From positions 1 through 64,000 of the forward strand of contig JADFDO010000010.1 of the NCBI GenBank assembly GCA_018262855.1: DNA of 64,000 nt, in the 5' to 3' direction. This document shows, piece by piece, positions 23,830 through 32,766 of this stretch. The notes under the pieces are model-generated. The model was not told the origin of the DNA. It saw nothing but the letters and a program-made list of their open reading frames with translations, and did not search any database. This stretch comes from Methanolinea sp. Lineage in GTDB: Archaea > Halobacteriota > Methanomicrobia > Methanomicrobiales > Methanospirillaceae. Position numbers and translations under genes: made by a program. Each line of letters begins with the position of its first letter. Position 1 is the stretch's first letter.

Positions 23830-24789
23830 TTATCTGGTACCGAGATAGGGGCGAGCGATGTATTCTGTCTTTTTTACCAGTGCATCCTGAAGGGCCATCA
23901 CCTGGTTGTCAATAATATCCTGGCGGATGCTTTCCCGAATACACCCCAGAACCGTGTGCATCAGTTCATCGGAAAGAGTACATCTTGACGGGCCACATTC
24001 GTATTCATCATCCGGGATGCCTCCCCGAACGAGCGAAGAGATAGGGGCATCGACCATTTCTGCTTTCAGTGGATCAATTAGATCGTTGACAAGGCCGCCT
24101 TTCCCCCTATGCAGAAATCCGATATCCGGATCCAGGTGGGCACCCATCGCTGCCACGCACGCGTTTCCGAAAAGGAGGCCGTAGCCAAACGAGAGCAGGG
24201 TATTCACCACATCAACATGCGGCCGGGGAGTCCTCCGCCTGAAACCGAGCTCGTGAGGAAAGGTCCTTGCGAGGATCTCGTAATACATGTCGGTAACAAA
24301 GCGGTGGACCCGCCGAACCTCCTCCACCCTGACAAGGAACTCAAGTTCCGCGAGACTTTTTTCCATAATCTCGAATTCGCCCTTGTAGAAAAGGGACTCT
24401 CCGAGATCATCTTCGAGCTGGGTCAGTGCAAGGATTCGGGAATGCAGGCTTCCTCTGGCAGCAGCTATCGCAAAGGAGTGGGAAAATGCCTTCTGCTGCG
24501 CTTCCCTCACAGTTTCATCGTACTTGAAACCAAAGGGCTTTAGAATTCCCAGTGGTTCGCCATCAGCCTCGAAGAACGAGATACATGCACCGGAGGAGAG
24601 CAACCTCGATATCACGCTGCTGTGAATGGAATGCCCGCCCATCACCAGAAGGTGCCGTATCCTTGAAAGGGGCACCTCCTCAACCTGGCCGTTTTTCTGG
24701 ACAACCAGGGTCCGGGTTGTCGCTTTCAGATGCGCACCAAACCCGGATACCAGATACCAGGGGACAGGGATATTTCTGCTTTCCTCCAT
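23830..24789 (-). CDS. cas1: solo Cas1-family integrase/endonuclease (no cas2, no CRISPR nearby)
   Basis: This is a 319-residue Cas1 homologue. The N-terminal beta domain (1-85) has LVVQKNGQVEEVPLSRIRHL followed by HSIHSSVISRLLSSGACISF, a typical Cas1 start. In the helical domain, candidate catalytic residues are E156 or E157 (VRVEEVRRVHRF), H227 (GFLHRGKGG) and D236/D239 (LVNDLIDP); VNTLLSFGYGLLFGNACVAA is the conserved helix. All look intact, so the protein is probably an active DNA integrase. No cas2, effector genes, leader or repeat array lie in the window, and no PolB or HNH gene as in casposons. Solo Cas1 proteins are known in archaea with unknown roles. The start is the ATG after GGAGATAAG; upstream codons to 24825 are unlikely. 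Confidence 0.88.
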   Translation of the reverse strand: MEESRNIPVPWYLVSGFGAHLKATTRTLVVQKNGQVEEVPLSRIRHLLVMGGHSIHSSVISRLLSSGACISFFEADGEPLGILKPFGFKYDETVREAQQKAFSHSFAIAAARGSLHSRILALTQLEDDLGESLFYKGEFEIMEKSLAELEFLVRVEEVRRVHRFVTDMYYEILARTFPHELGFRRRTPRPHVDVVNTLLSFGYGLLFGNACVAAMGAHLDPDIGFLHRGKGGLVNDLIDPLKAEMVDAPISSLVRGGIPDDEYECGPSRCTLSDELMHTVLGCIRESIRQDIIDNQVMALQDALVKKTEYIARPYLGTR

Positions 24790-24964
24790 CTTATCTCCAC
24801 AACGGTTGAATTTTGATATACACATTTCCCGGATTATGCTACATCAATGCATCGTTTCCCGGATTTCCCGCCTTGTGCCATGCGGGGAACCCCATGATTC
24901 ACATTCCAGACCGTGACAACCCTTGACAATATTTTTTATCCGCCGGCACAAGGTTCTATGCAAG

Positions 24965-24981
24965 CTGCGTAAGATCCGCAG
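24965..24981 (+). other. small hairpin in the long leader of the aryl-CoA ligase operon
   Basis: An AT-rich TATA-like stretch (caatattttttat) near 24927 lies about 150 bases before the ATG at 25081, implying an unusually long leader. Within it 24965-24969 (ctgcg) pair with 24977-24981 (cgcag). A regulatory leader is possible but unproven; the stem is only five base pairs. Confidence 0.2.
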
Positions 24982-25080
24982 GACGCCCCATCATCGGTGT
25001 GCTGTAGACAGGAACAGGCAGATTTGGTGGCAGAATGAAGAACATCACAGTGACTCACACAGGATACAGGACAGGTTATC

Positions 25081-26370
25081 ATGTTCTGGGATGAAAAGGT
25101 TGAGACTCTCCCGAAGAGGGAACTCGAGAGGCTCCAGTTAAAAAGACTGAAAAAGACCTTCCTGCAGGTCCAGAACGTCGAGTTTTACCGGGAAAAATTA
25201 AAAGCTGCCAGGATAAGACCCTCGGATATCCGGACTCTCGACGATATACAGAAGATCCCGTTCACAAGGAAGCAGGATCTCCGCGACGGATACCCTTTCG
25301 GTTTCTTTGCCGTTCCGCTTCAGCAGGTGGTAAGGATTCATACCACATCAGGAACCACGGGAAAACCAACCGTTGTGGGATACACCAGGAAAGACCTGGA
25401 AACGTGGGCCAATCTGATCGCCAGGAACATGACTATGGTGGGACTCAGCGACTGCGACGTCTTCCAGAATATGGTCAATTACGGCATGTTCACAGGGGGT
25501 CTCGGTTTTCATTACGGTGCGGAGAAGATTGGGATGACCGTGATCCCGAGCGCCACTGGAAATACCCGGAGGCAAATTGAGATGATCCAGGATTTCGGTG
25601 TTACTGCAATCCACTGCACTCCGAGTTATGCAATGCACCTCGCGGAGGTTGCGGAAGAGATGGATGCACGGTTGGAATCCCTCACCACAGGGCTCTTTGG
25701 GGCCGAACCCTGGTCAGGTTCGATGCGGACCGAACTTGAGAAGAAGCTTGGAGTAACGGCATTTGATTCATACGGAATCTCTGAACTGTTCGGCCCCGGT
25801 GTGGCATTTGAATGCCCCGAACGGAACGGCCTGCACATCTGGCACGATTGCTATCTCGTCGAAATTATCAATCCAGCCACAGGTGAAGTACTGGGTGACG
25901 GAGAACGTGGGGAGCTGGTAGTCACGCCACTCGTAAAAGAGGCAATGCCGCTCCTCCGTTACAGAACCGGCGACATTACCATGCGGTTTGAAGATGACTG
26001 CCTTTGCGGGCGGGCAAAAAAGGTCTCCCGAATTACTGGCCGGAGTGATGATATGCTCGTTATCAGGGGAATCAACGTCTTCCCTTCACAGATCGAACAC
26101 GTGCTTCTTAAGATTCCCGAAGTCGGAAACCAGTTCATGGTCTACGTGGACAGGATCAACCATCTCGACGAGATGACGATTGATGTGGAGATAAACCGTG
26201 ATTACTTCTCGGGAGAATTGCAGGATCTTGCCCGGATCCAGAAGAAAGTCGTAAAAGAACTCCGCGACACACTTGAACTTCGCACCACCGTGAAACTGGT
26301 AGAACCGGGTTCACTTCCCAGGTTTGAAGGAAAGGCAAAACGGGTAATTGACCGCAGGGGGGAGATATGA
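25081..26370 (+). CDS. phenylacetate-CoA ligase family protein (PaaK-like), copy 1
   Basis: This 429-residue adenylate-forming enzyme activates an aryl acid with ATP and CoA. The ATP loop is TTSGTTGKPTVVGYT, followed by FTGGLGFHYGAEKIG, AIHCTPSYAMHLAEVAEEM, FDSYGISELFGPGVAFEC and the hinge/C-terminal part ITGRSDDMLVIRGINVFPSQ. KGKA-type Lys and Arg appear near the end (FEGKAKRVIDRR). In methanogens such ligases are thought to make arylacetyl-CoA, which indolepyruvate:ferredoxin oxidoreductase can carboxylate to aromatic amino acid precursors. No ior genes are in the window. Its stop overlaps the ATG of copy 2 by four bases. Confidence 0.9.
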   Translation: MFWDEKVETLPKRELERLQLKRLKKTFLQVQNVEFYREKLKAARIRPSDIRTLDDIQKIPFTRKQDLRDGYPFGFFAVPLQQVVRIHTTSGTTGKPTVVGYTRKDLETWANLIARNMTMVGLSDCDVFQNMVNYGMFTGGLGFHYGAEKIGMTVIPSATGNTRRQIEMIQDFGVTAIHCTPSYAMHLAEVAEEMDARLESLTTGLFGAEPWSGSMRTELEKKLGVTAFDSYGISELFGPGVAFECPERNGLHIWHDCYLVEIINPATGEVLGDGERGELVVTPLVKEAMPLLRYRTGDITMRFEDDCLCGRAKKVSRITGRSDDMLVIRGINVFPSQIEHVLLKIPEVGNQFMVYVDRINHLDEMTIDVEINRDYFSGELQDLARIQKKVVKELRDTLELRTTVKLVEPGSLPRFEGKAKRVIDRRGEI

Positions 26371-27671
26371 TGGGACCATGGGATCCCCGCATCGAGGAGA
26401 TGCCCAGGGAAGATCTCAAGAGGCTGCAATACAGGCTTCTCAAGACACGCATCTCCTATCTCTACAGTTTCAGCCCCTTCTATCATCACCGGATGGAGGA
26501 GACTCACGTCCATCCCGACGATATTAAGAACCTGGAAGATATCAGGAAACTCCCGTTCATGTACAAGCGGGATCTGCGGGATAACTACCCTGACAAGCTC
26601 TTTGTTGCGACGCAGGATGAACTGGTGAGATATCACGTCTCTTCAGGGACCACCGGAAAACCCACCGTTGTCGGGTACACCGAGCGGGACCTCGAGAACT
26701 GGACTATCTCGCTCGCCCGTGGTCTGGTCTCGTGCGGACTTGGACGCGGCGATGTGATGCAGGTCAGTTATGGGTACGGGCTCTTTACCGGAGGCCTCGG
26801 CCTGCATTACGGGGCTGAGCGTATCGGGGCAACTGTTCTTCCCACCAGCGTAGGTAACACAGAGCGACAGATCGAACTGATGCAGGATCTCAAGACCACC
26901 GCGATTGCCTGCACTCCTTCCTATCTCCTGCACATGGGCGAAGTTGCGGAAAAGATGGGAGTCAGCATCAAGAAGGACACCCTGCTCAGAACGGGTATCC
27001 TTGGTGCTGAACCATGGTCCGAACAGATGCGGCAGAGGATTCAGGACTGGCTTGGTATCAGGGCATATGATATCTACGGGACGAGCGAACTCTCCGGGCC
27101 CATGTTCTGCGAATGTACCGAGCAGAAAGGTTTCCATGTCTGGGGAGATCTCGCATATGTCGAGATCCTGGACCCCGAGACCCTCGAACCGCTTCCTTCC
27201 GGTGAGCGTGGGGAGATGGTGATCACCATGCTTCAAAAAGAGGCGCTTCCCCTGATCCGGTACCGGATCGGTGACATCAGTGCTATTGACGACTCGGTTT
27301 GTGCCTGCGGTCGGACCCATCCAAGGGTACAGAGAATCACCGGGAGAGTTGACGATATGCTGATTATCAGGGGAATCAACGTCTTCCCATCACAGATCGA
27401 GTACACATTGATGTCAATTCCCGAAGTGGGGCAGCACTTCCAGATCATCGTTGACAGGAAAGGAGCACTCGATGACATGCTGGTACAGGTGGAAGTGAAC
27501 AAGGATGCATTTTCCGACAAAATTACCGACCTGATGGGTATCAGGAAGAAAGTTGAGCACAGGCTTAGGAATATCCTCAATGTTGCGGTGGATGTTGAGC
27601 TTGTCGAACCGGGCTCACTCCCAAGGTTCGAGGGAAAAGCAAAGAGAGTGATCGACAGGAGGAAGATCTGA
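26367..27671 (+). CDS. phenylacetate-CoA ligase family protein (PaaK-like), copy 2
   Basis: This is a 434-residue paralogue of the preceding gene with the same motifs: SSGTTGKPTVVGYTERDLEN, FTGGLGLHYGAERIG, AYDIYGTSELSGPMFCECTE, ITGRVDDMLIIRGINVFPSQ and FEGKAKRVIDRR. A Cys pair (CACGRTH) before the hinge matches a similar CLCGRAKK in copy 1 and may bind a metal. The tandem copies could differ in substrate (phenyl-, hydroxyphenyl- or indole-acetate) or form a heteromer. The ATG overlaps the upstream stop, and an ACT-domain gene starts two bases after its stop codon, so the three form one operon. Confidence 0.9.
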   Translation: MMGPWDPRIEEMPREDLKRLQYRLLKTRISYLYSFSPFYHHRMEETHVHPDDIKNLEDIRKLPFMYKRDLRDNYPDKLFVATQDELVRYHVSSGTTGKPTVVGYTERDLENWTISLARGLVSCGLGRGDVMQVSYGYGLFTGGLGLHYGAERIGATVLPTSVGNTERQIELMQDLKTTAIACTPSYLLHMGEVAEKMGVSIKKDTLLRTGILGAEPWSEQMRQRIQDWLGIRAYDIYGTSELSGPMFCECTEQKGFHVWGDLAYVEILDPETLEPLPSGERGEMVITMLQKEALPLIRYRIGDISAIDDSVCACGRTHPRVQRITGRVDDMLIIRGINVFPSQIEYTLMSIPEVGQHFQIIVDRKGALDDMLVQVEVNKDAFSDKITDLMGIRKKVEHRLRNILNVAVDVELVEPGSLPRFEGKAKRVIDRRKI

Positions 27672-27672
27672 A

Positions 27673-28107
27673 ATGAAAAAGAACGCATTCGTCATCAAGC
27701 AGATATCAGTATTCTCTGAGAACAAACCTGGCCGTCTTGCTGCAATCGCGAAGGCACTCCAGGAAGAGAAGATCAACATCCTTGCCTTCTCGATAGCAGA
27801 AGCGGATGGTTTTGGTGTAGTGAGAGCACTTGTGGACAAACCGCACAAGGCACACGAAAAACTGGGGAAACTCGGGTTCAATGCCGCCTTTACCGATGTG
27901 ATTGCGGTCCGCATGAAGGATGAACCTGGCGGGCTCCATGAGATCGCACGAGTTCTGGGGGAAGGAAAGATCAACATCGAATATGCTTACGCCTATTCAG
28001 GAAAAGAGGGGGCTGTACTTATCCTGAGGGTGGATAATGTGGAATCTGCCATCACTGCGATCCAGAAGGGAGGGGGGACACTGCTCGAGAGTTCCCTCTT
28101 CCAATAA
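27673..28107 (+). CDS. tandem ACT-domain protein, likely regulator of the aryl-CoA ligases
   Basis: This 144-residue protein is made of two ACT domains, about 8-70 (QISVFSENKPGRLAAIAKAL) and 76-140 (AVRMKDEPGGLHEIARVLGE). No catalytic domain is present. ACT pairs bind amino acids, so it probably senses an aromatic amino acid and controls the two ligases encoded just upstream; this PaaK-ACT arrangement is common in methanogens. It is the last gene of the operon, convergent with the HPS-RraA gene only seven bases away, with a T6 stretch between and into that gene. Confidence 0.88.
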   Translation: MKKNAFVIKQISVFSENKPGRLAAIAKALQEEKINILAFSIAEADGFGVVRALVDKPHKAHEKLGKLGFNAAFTDVIAVRMKDEPGGLHEIARVLGEGKINIEYAYAYSGKEGAVLILRVDNVESAITAIQKGGGTLLESSLFQ

Positions 28108-28114
28108 GATCCTG

Positions 28115-29401
28115 TTATTTTTTCTCCCACCGGATGAGGTCTGATACTCGTGACAGGGTGCTGCCCCTGCGGATCTCCTCCCTGACCCTCTCTTCAGTCT
28201 TCTTCACCTCGAGGGCGCGGCGTGCGATCTCGAATGCCCGTTCCCTGGGAATGACCACCACTCCACTCGCATCGCCTGCTATCCAGTCGCCCGGGTGGAC
28301 TGTCTGGCCACCACACCTGATCTCAGTGTTGATCTCCCCAAAACCCTTGGGTTCTCCAGCATTCGGAGTGACTGCGCGGGAAAATACCGGGAATCCCAAT
28401 TTCCGGATATCATCCACATCCCTTGCGGATCCATCAATCACAACCCCGGAAAGTCCCCTTACCCTGGCGCTGATCGTGGCAAGCTCTCCCCAGCATGCAA
28501 CATGAGTCGCCCCTTCATTATCGATCACAAGCACATCCCCCGGTTCGGCAATGTCGATCGCTTCGACCGGCTTTGCCCAGTCTCCCGCGAAACCCTGGAT
28601 TGTCACTGCTCTCCCCACCATCCTGACATCCCCGCAGACCGAGACGATGCCTTCCATCGCACCTTTCCTGTGAATTGCATCAGAGATATTCGGGGTTGAG
28701 ACCGTGCTGAGAATCTCCCGGATCTTCTGATCAGGACTTGTTCGTTCTTCACGGGGCAGGGCAGGGGAATCAATGGCCTCCCTGATTATTCGTGTTGATC
28801 CTGTGACCCCCGCTGATTTGGTAATTGCACTTCCGACAATCACAATATCAGCCCCGCTGATGACTGCCTGAGGTGCCGTATGAGCGTCAAGCCCGCCTGC
28901 CACGGCAACCGGGATCGCGACCGATCCCTTCAGGGACTTCAACATCGAGAGGGAACTTTTCCCGAGCATTTGCTGGTCAATCCCTACATGCCCATTGATA
29001 ATATGAATACCAAGACCTTCGAGTTCAACTGCCCTCCGGCATGGATCGGGGACATTGATCATGTCAGCCATCAGCCGGACACCATAGAGACCGGCTGCAC
29101 GAACCGCCTCTGCTATGACGGAGTCATCCGCATCTGCAAGGATGCAGACCACCGACGCCCCAGCTTTTGCCGCCATCTCCACCTCAAGTGTCCCGGTATC
29201 GGCGATCTTCATGTCCGCCACAATCTCGTGCCCTGGGAAGAGTGCACGGAGACGCCGGACTGCCTCCATCCCCTCGCTCTTGATCAGAGGAGTTCCCGCC
29301 TCGATCCAGTCTGCCCCTCCATCCACCGCCTCCCGCGCAATCTGGACAGCCCGGTCGAGTTCAGTGATATCCAGAGCCACCTGGAGGACCGGTTGTTTCA
29401 T
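28115..29401 (-). CDS. fusion of 3-hexulose-6-phosphate synthase and RraA-like domain
   Basis: This is a 428-residue two-domain protein. Residues 1-210 form an HPS/OMP-decarboxylase-like TIM barrel: [48 protein letters not shown] and [20 protein letters not shown]. This enzyme links formaldehyde and ribulose-5-P, and archaea use it in reverse to make pentose phosphates. Residues 225-428 match RraA/HMG-aldolase-like proteins ([52 protein letters not shown]). The start is placed at 29401 (MKQPVLQ); ATG 29422 is an alternative, and codons up to 29599 do not look coding. HPS-RraA fusions are known in methanogens, but the RraA part's role is unclear. Confidence 0.87.
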   Translation of the reverse strand: MKQPVLQVALDITELDRAVQIAREAVDGGADWIEAGTPLIKSEGMEAVRRLRALFPGHEIVADMKIADTGTLEVEMAAKAGASVVCILADADDSVIAEAVRAAGLYGVRLMADMINVPDPCRRAVELEGLGIHIINGHVGIDQQMLGKSSLSMLKSLKGSVAIPVAVAGGLDAHTAPQAVISGADIVIVGSAITKSAGVTGSTRIIREAIDSPALPREERTSPDQKIREILSTVSTPNISDAIHRKGAMEGIVSVCGDVRMVGRAVTIQGFAGDWAKPVEAIDIAEPGDVLVIDNEGATHVACWGELATISARVRGLSGVVIDGSARDVDDIRKLGFPVFSRAVTPNAGEPKGFGEINTEIRCGGQTVHPGDWIAGDASGVVVIPRERAFEIARRALEVKKTEERVREEIRRGSTLSRVSDLIRWEKK

Positions 29402-29968
29402 GAGTGATAGTTGGTACGTCATGGTAGAAATTGTTGCTGACCAGTGGCCTTCTGCACTTCGAACCGGTGAGGCTGCGTGCACCTCATGGAAGGCCCATGG
29501 TGTTATTCCATTTCGGATCATCCAGAGGGACCAATACCCAACACAATTCCGATTTCTCTTCGACCGGAAGTCCCACACTGATCTATGCCGATACACCAAA
29601 CCTTATGGTTGTACCATTACAAAATCCAAGTTCGTGAATGAGGTTCATCGTCCTGAAACCGCGTGTTCCCATTCTACAGGATACGATATGTCTCCTATCC
29701 CTGCCAAGTTCCTAGATACTCTCCCAAAAGCAGGTGAGAAGAGATCCAGGTTCACGGATCTCGTTATGGGACACGCAGTATATTCTGCCGGAGTTCTGAC
29801 ATTAAAGAGTATGAAGGTCTCCTGGCATCCTTTACCTATGTTCTTGTGGCATTCTCCAGGCAGTAGTTCATGATATGCGCAAGGTTCACTCAAGGCATCC
29901 TTTCGGAGATGAAATGAGAAATGAGGATTCTGCAGGGACCCTCTCATACACGTTCCTGTCTGGTAGAA
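29402..29968. other. intergenic stretch without a gene
   Basis: These 567 bases lie between the HPS-RraA start and the nitroreductase stop, which are on the same strand. I see no convincing coding frame, repeat or strong hairpin. Fragments of open frame on both strands lack ribosome sites. Confidence 0.5.
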
Positions 29969-30475
29969 TTATCTCTCACTGTACCTGTCGTGAAATACAA
30001 TCAGTTCGAGGTCTTTCTTCTTCTGGATTGTGAGATCAGCAGGATATCCGGCCGGGACCAGGGATACTAGGGCGTATTCATCAGGGACTTCCAGGAGTTT
30101 TCTCACCGTATCTGCATACTCTTTCTTCTCTCCTGCTACCCAGCAACTGCCAACACCGTATGCCTGGAGGGCAAGGATCAGCGTCTCGGTCGCAGCGCAG
30201 CAGTCCTCCAGGTAATATTTGGCTGTCCTCTCCCCAAACACCGCAAAACAGAGTGCCGCATCAGCAATGAACTTTCCATGATCTGTGTGGCTGGCGATCT
30301 TCTTGAGAATTTCACGGTCACGAATCACCCCGAAGAGCCAGGGTTGCAGGTTCATCGCGGTGGGAGCATGCCTTGCACATTCCAGGATATCCCTGATCAC
30401 GATCTCGTCAACAGCGTCCGGTCTGTATTTTCGCACGCTGTGCCGGGACTTGATAGTAGTGGTCACAATATTCAT
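29969..30475 (-). CDS. nitroreductase-family flavoprotein
   Basis: This 168-residue FMN enzyme fits the family: IKSRHSVRKYRPDAVDEIVI at the start, ARHAPTAMNLQPWLFGVIRD as the FMN-binding segment, and ALQAYGVGSCWVAGE as the late motif. Such proteins reduce nitro groups, quinones or flavins with NAD(P)H; the physiological substrate is unknown. The ATG at 30475 is preferred because the family begins there; the frame is open to 30532. It is 65 bases downstream of the DUF3821-like gene on the same strand and may be read with it. Confidence 0.85.
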   Translation of the reverse strand: MNIVTTTIKSRHSVRKYRPDAVDEIVIRDILECARHAPTAMNLQPWLFGVIRDREILKKIASHTDHGKFIADAALCFAVFGERTAKYYLEDCCAATETLILALQAYGVGSCWVAGEKKEYADTVRKLLEVPDEYALVSLVPAGYPADLTIQKKKDLELIVFHDRYSER

Positions 30476-30540
30476 GGAGATCGCATTGCTGCCGGAGAAA
30501 AAAAAGGTGTCTTTCTCTGTTGCCTTGCGCAACGCAGTGG

Positions 30541-31500
30541 TCAGGATACCTTTCTGTTCAATACAGCCAGGAAGAGTGCAGACAGTATCGTGCAGAGTAT
30601 AAGTGGTATCCCTGGACCGGGGGACTGGGTAGATGCAACTGTTGGGGAAGTCGTGGTAAATGGGGCATCCTGGATCGTGGGAGATGGTGTCAGGAGAGTT
30701 GTGCCCGGGCTCTGTCCAATAGTCATCGCAGGAGACGGGGTTACAGCGGTGTGAGATATGCTTGTGACTGGAAAAGCGGTTGTGGGCTTGATCAGAGGAT
30801 TGTCTTTCTGAACGAGGAAGGTTACTTTCTGGCTATCCTTCGGATCAGTATCCAGATATACCGTGTAGTTTCCCGACGGATACTCTGAACTCCCGGTATT
30901 CCATACCGGACCGGTCTCATAAGGGGTAGAAGAGACGACGATATCCTGCAGTGAATAACCGCCTAGGGAAGAGTACTTGACATTTCCGGGCCCTGTCAGC
31001 CTTATACTCATCGGTGCTCCGTCACAATCGGGACGCTGTGCCATAACCCACATGTTTGTTTCGATCCTGAACCCCGCGGAATCTCCCTTGGGAACCCATG
31101 ATGAAGAAGAGCTAACCACGAAATCCGAGGAATAGTCAACCACACGGATCTCCAGTGCAGGTTCCTCGACATAGAATGCGACCGAGTTCCCAGGGAGGAG
31201 GAACCATGGACCGGTTTTACCTCCAAAAATAACCGAAGACACATAGAAGTCAAGCGGGTCAGCAACCGTGACCTGGGCTGCTGGTGCGTTGGAGACCTTT
31301 CCCCCGGGGCCATACCAGACCAGTGAGGCTCCCGCAGTTGCTCCCGATGCGGAAATATCGAGATTCTCCTCTCCTATGAACACAGTGCCGCTGGAAGGTA
31401 TTGTATACTCGTCCGCTGCCGCAGGGATTACCACATAGAAGATGCATATCAGTAAAACGAACGAAGACGAAGCCAATGATGCCGATGGTGAGAGTTGCAT
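30541..31500 (-). CDS. DUF3821-like surface protein with C-terminal anchor
   Basis: This 319-residue protein begins with a signal peptide (ending VVIPAAADEY). A beta-rich domain with the DUF3821 pattern follows: SSGTVFIGEENLDISASG, SLVWYGPGGKV, FYVSSVIFGGKTGPWFL and VAFYVEEPALEIRVVD. After a sandwich domain with YPSGNYTVYLDTDP comes a Thr/Ser/Pro-rich stalk (about 240-295), and then a terminal membrane helix (IPLILCTILSALFLAVL). It is an envelope protein of the kind abundant in Methanomicrobiales. The ATG at 31500 is chosen because the signal peptide starts there; the frame is open to 31563. Confidence 0.8.
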   Translation of the reverse strand: MQLSPSASLASSSFVLLICIFYVVIPAAADEYTIPSSGTVFIGEENLDISASGATAGASLVWYGPGGKVSNAPAAQVTVADPLDFYVSSVIFGGKTGPWFLLPGNSVAFYVEEPALEIRVVDYSSDFVVSSSSSWVPKGDSAGFRIETNMWVMAQRPDCDGAPMSIRLTGPGNVKYSSLGGYSLQDIVVSSTPYETGPVWNTGSSEYPSGNYTVYLDTDPKDSQKVTFLVQKDNPLIKPTTAFPVTSISHTAVTPSPAMTIGQSPGTTLLTPSPTIQDAPFTTTSPTVASTQSPGPGIPLILCTILSALFLAVLNRKVS

Positions 31501-31563
31501 ACACAGGAGAGCGCAATCTGAGTGATAAAACTTCTCCTGAACGAAAAAAAGGGATTTTCTCAA

Positions 31564-32766
31564 TTAATAAAAGAGTCCGGTTATGGTATTCCACATATTG
31601 GTAATTCCCTGGGTGACCAGAACCGCAGGATCGATGCCCAGAATCGGGAAGATCACCATGAAATAGATGATAGTGCCGAGTGTGCTCCCTACATTGGCAA
31701 GGGCTGCAACCAGCACCACCCGGAAAAGCGGAATCTTCATCATATCCGTGATGCTCTCAGCGACGAAGATCGCGCGAAAATCAGATGGGGCAGGCTTTCG
31801 TATCTTCGCCTCAACGATTGCTGAAAACCACCCCGCTGCGATAAGCGGATTCAATGCCGTAAACCAAGAAACGGCAAACCCGGTCAGTGCAGAGAGGGGG
31901 TGCCCACGGGCAGCGAGGGTAAACACCGCGGTCAGTATACCATGGACGAGCACCCAGTAGATGAGGGCCATGATCAACACCTCATACCCCACACCCGAGA
32001 ACGCGATTGCGAGGATGAGGAATGCAAAGAGGGCGGTCACTGCCACTCCAAAGATCAGGCCCCAGGGCAATGATTTCACGTCGGCAGTCAGCGATTGGAG
32101 TGGGGGAATACTGCCAGGCGATTCCACATACCTCTCAACTCCCCTGACGTGTCCTGCACCAAGGACCGCTAGTACCCTTTCATGGGTCCTGGTGAGATCC
32201 ACGATATTGTAAGCAAGGTAGGCATCACGCTCGTCAATGAGAGCCCGTGCTCCATTCGGGGAGAATTTCCGGAACTCGTCCATGGCCAGGGTTATCATAT
32301 CCTGCTTCTTGAGTTCCTCTACATCAATCTCCTCACCATCGATACTCACGACAGAGACGCCAAGCGCATAGATCATCCTTATCTTCTCGATGATCGAGAG
32401 GGATTTCCAGAACCTTCGCAGGGTGATATTGATATCCCGGTCGATAAGAGCGACAGGAGTATTCCGTGCCTCAGCCTCAACGATGGCAGCCTTCATCTCT
32501 GCCCCGGGCTCGACGCCGAGATCAAGTCCGATACGCCTCTGGAGATATGCGAGGATCCACTGCACCAGTACCTGGGTGAAATTTTTCGCTTCCAGGACAT
32601 CCTTCAGCGAAGGATCTTTCGCCTGTTTCCTGATTGCCGCGTAACGTCCCTGGTCGAGTTCCACCGCGATGACGTCCGGCTGAAACTCGGCAATCGCCTC
32701 CCTGACTTCATCGATACTCTTCTGTGAAACATGGGCAGTCCCCACGATTCGAACCGTTCCGGTCAT
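31564..32766 (-). CDS. TraB-family membrane protein
   Basis: This is a 400-residue TraB/TIKI-type protein. The N-terminal domain has the family's GTAHVSQKSIDEV motif (9-21), VIAVELDQGRY, and GAGHVRGVERY near residue 210, with the conserved His and Glu residues thought to form a metalloprotease-like site. The C-terminal half has about five membrane helices (from 227 on). In Enterococcus, TraB shuts down pheromone production; the archaeal role is unknown. Its ATG overlaps the stop of the upstream Cys-cluster gene by four bases, and that gene overlaps guaA likewise. Confidence 0.88.
   Translation of the reverse strand: MTGTVRIVGTAHVSQKSIDEVREAIAEFQPDVIAVELDQGRYAAIRKQAKDPSLKDVLEAKNFTQVLVQWILAYLQRRIGLDLGVEPGAEMKAAIVEAEARNTPVALIDRDINITLRRFWKSLSIIEKIRMIYALGVSVVSIDGEEIDVEELKKQDMITLAMDEFRKFSPNGARALIDERDAYLAYNIVDLTRTHERVLAVLGAGHVRGVERYVESPGSIPPLQSLTADVKSLPWGLIFGVAVTALFAFLILAIAFSGVGYEVLIMALIYWVLVHGILTAVFTLAARGHPLSALTGFAVSWFTALNPLIAAGWFSAIVEAKIRKPAPSDFRAIFVAESITDMMKIPLFRVVLVAALANVGSTLGTIIYFMVIFPILGIDPAVLVTQGITNMWNTITGLFY

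Noticed and set aside
23300-25080. CRISPR array or casposon ends around the Cas1-like gene
   Set aside because: No regularly spaced repeats were seen, and no matching terminal inverted repeats or polymerase gene were found by eye.
26643-27320. 225-codon minus-strand frame inside the second aryl-CoA ligase gene
   Set aside because: It is a shadow of the conserved ligase gene, with no motif of its own.
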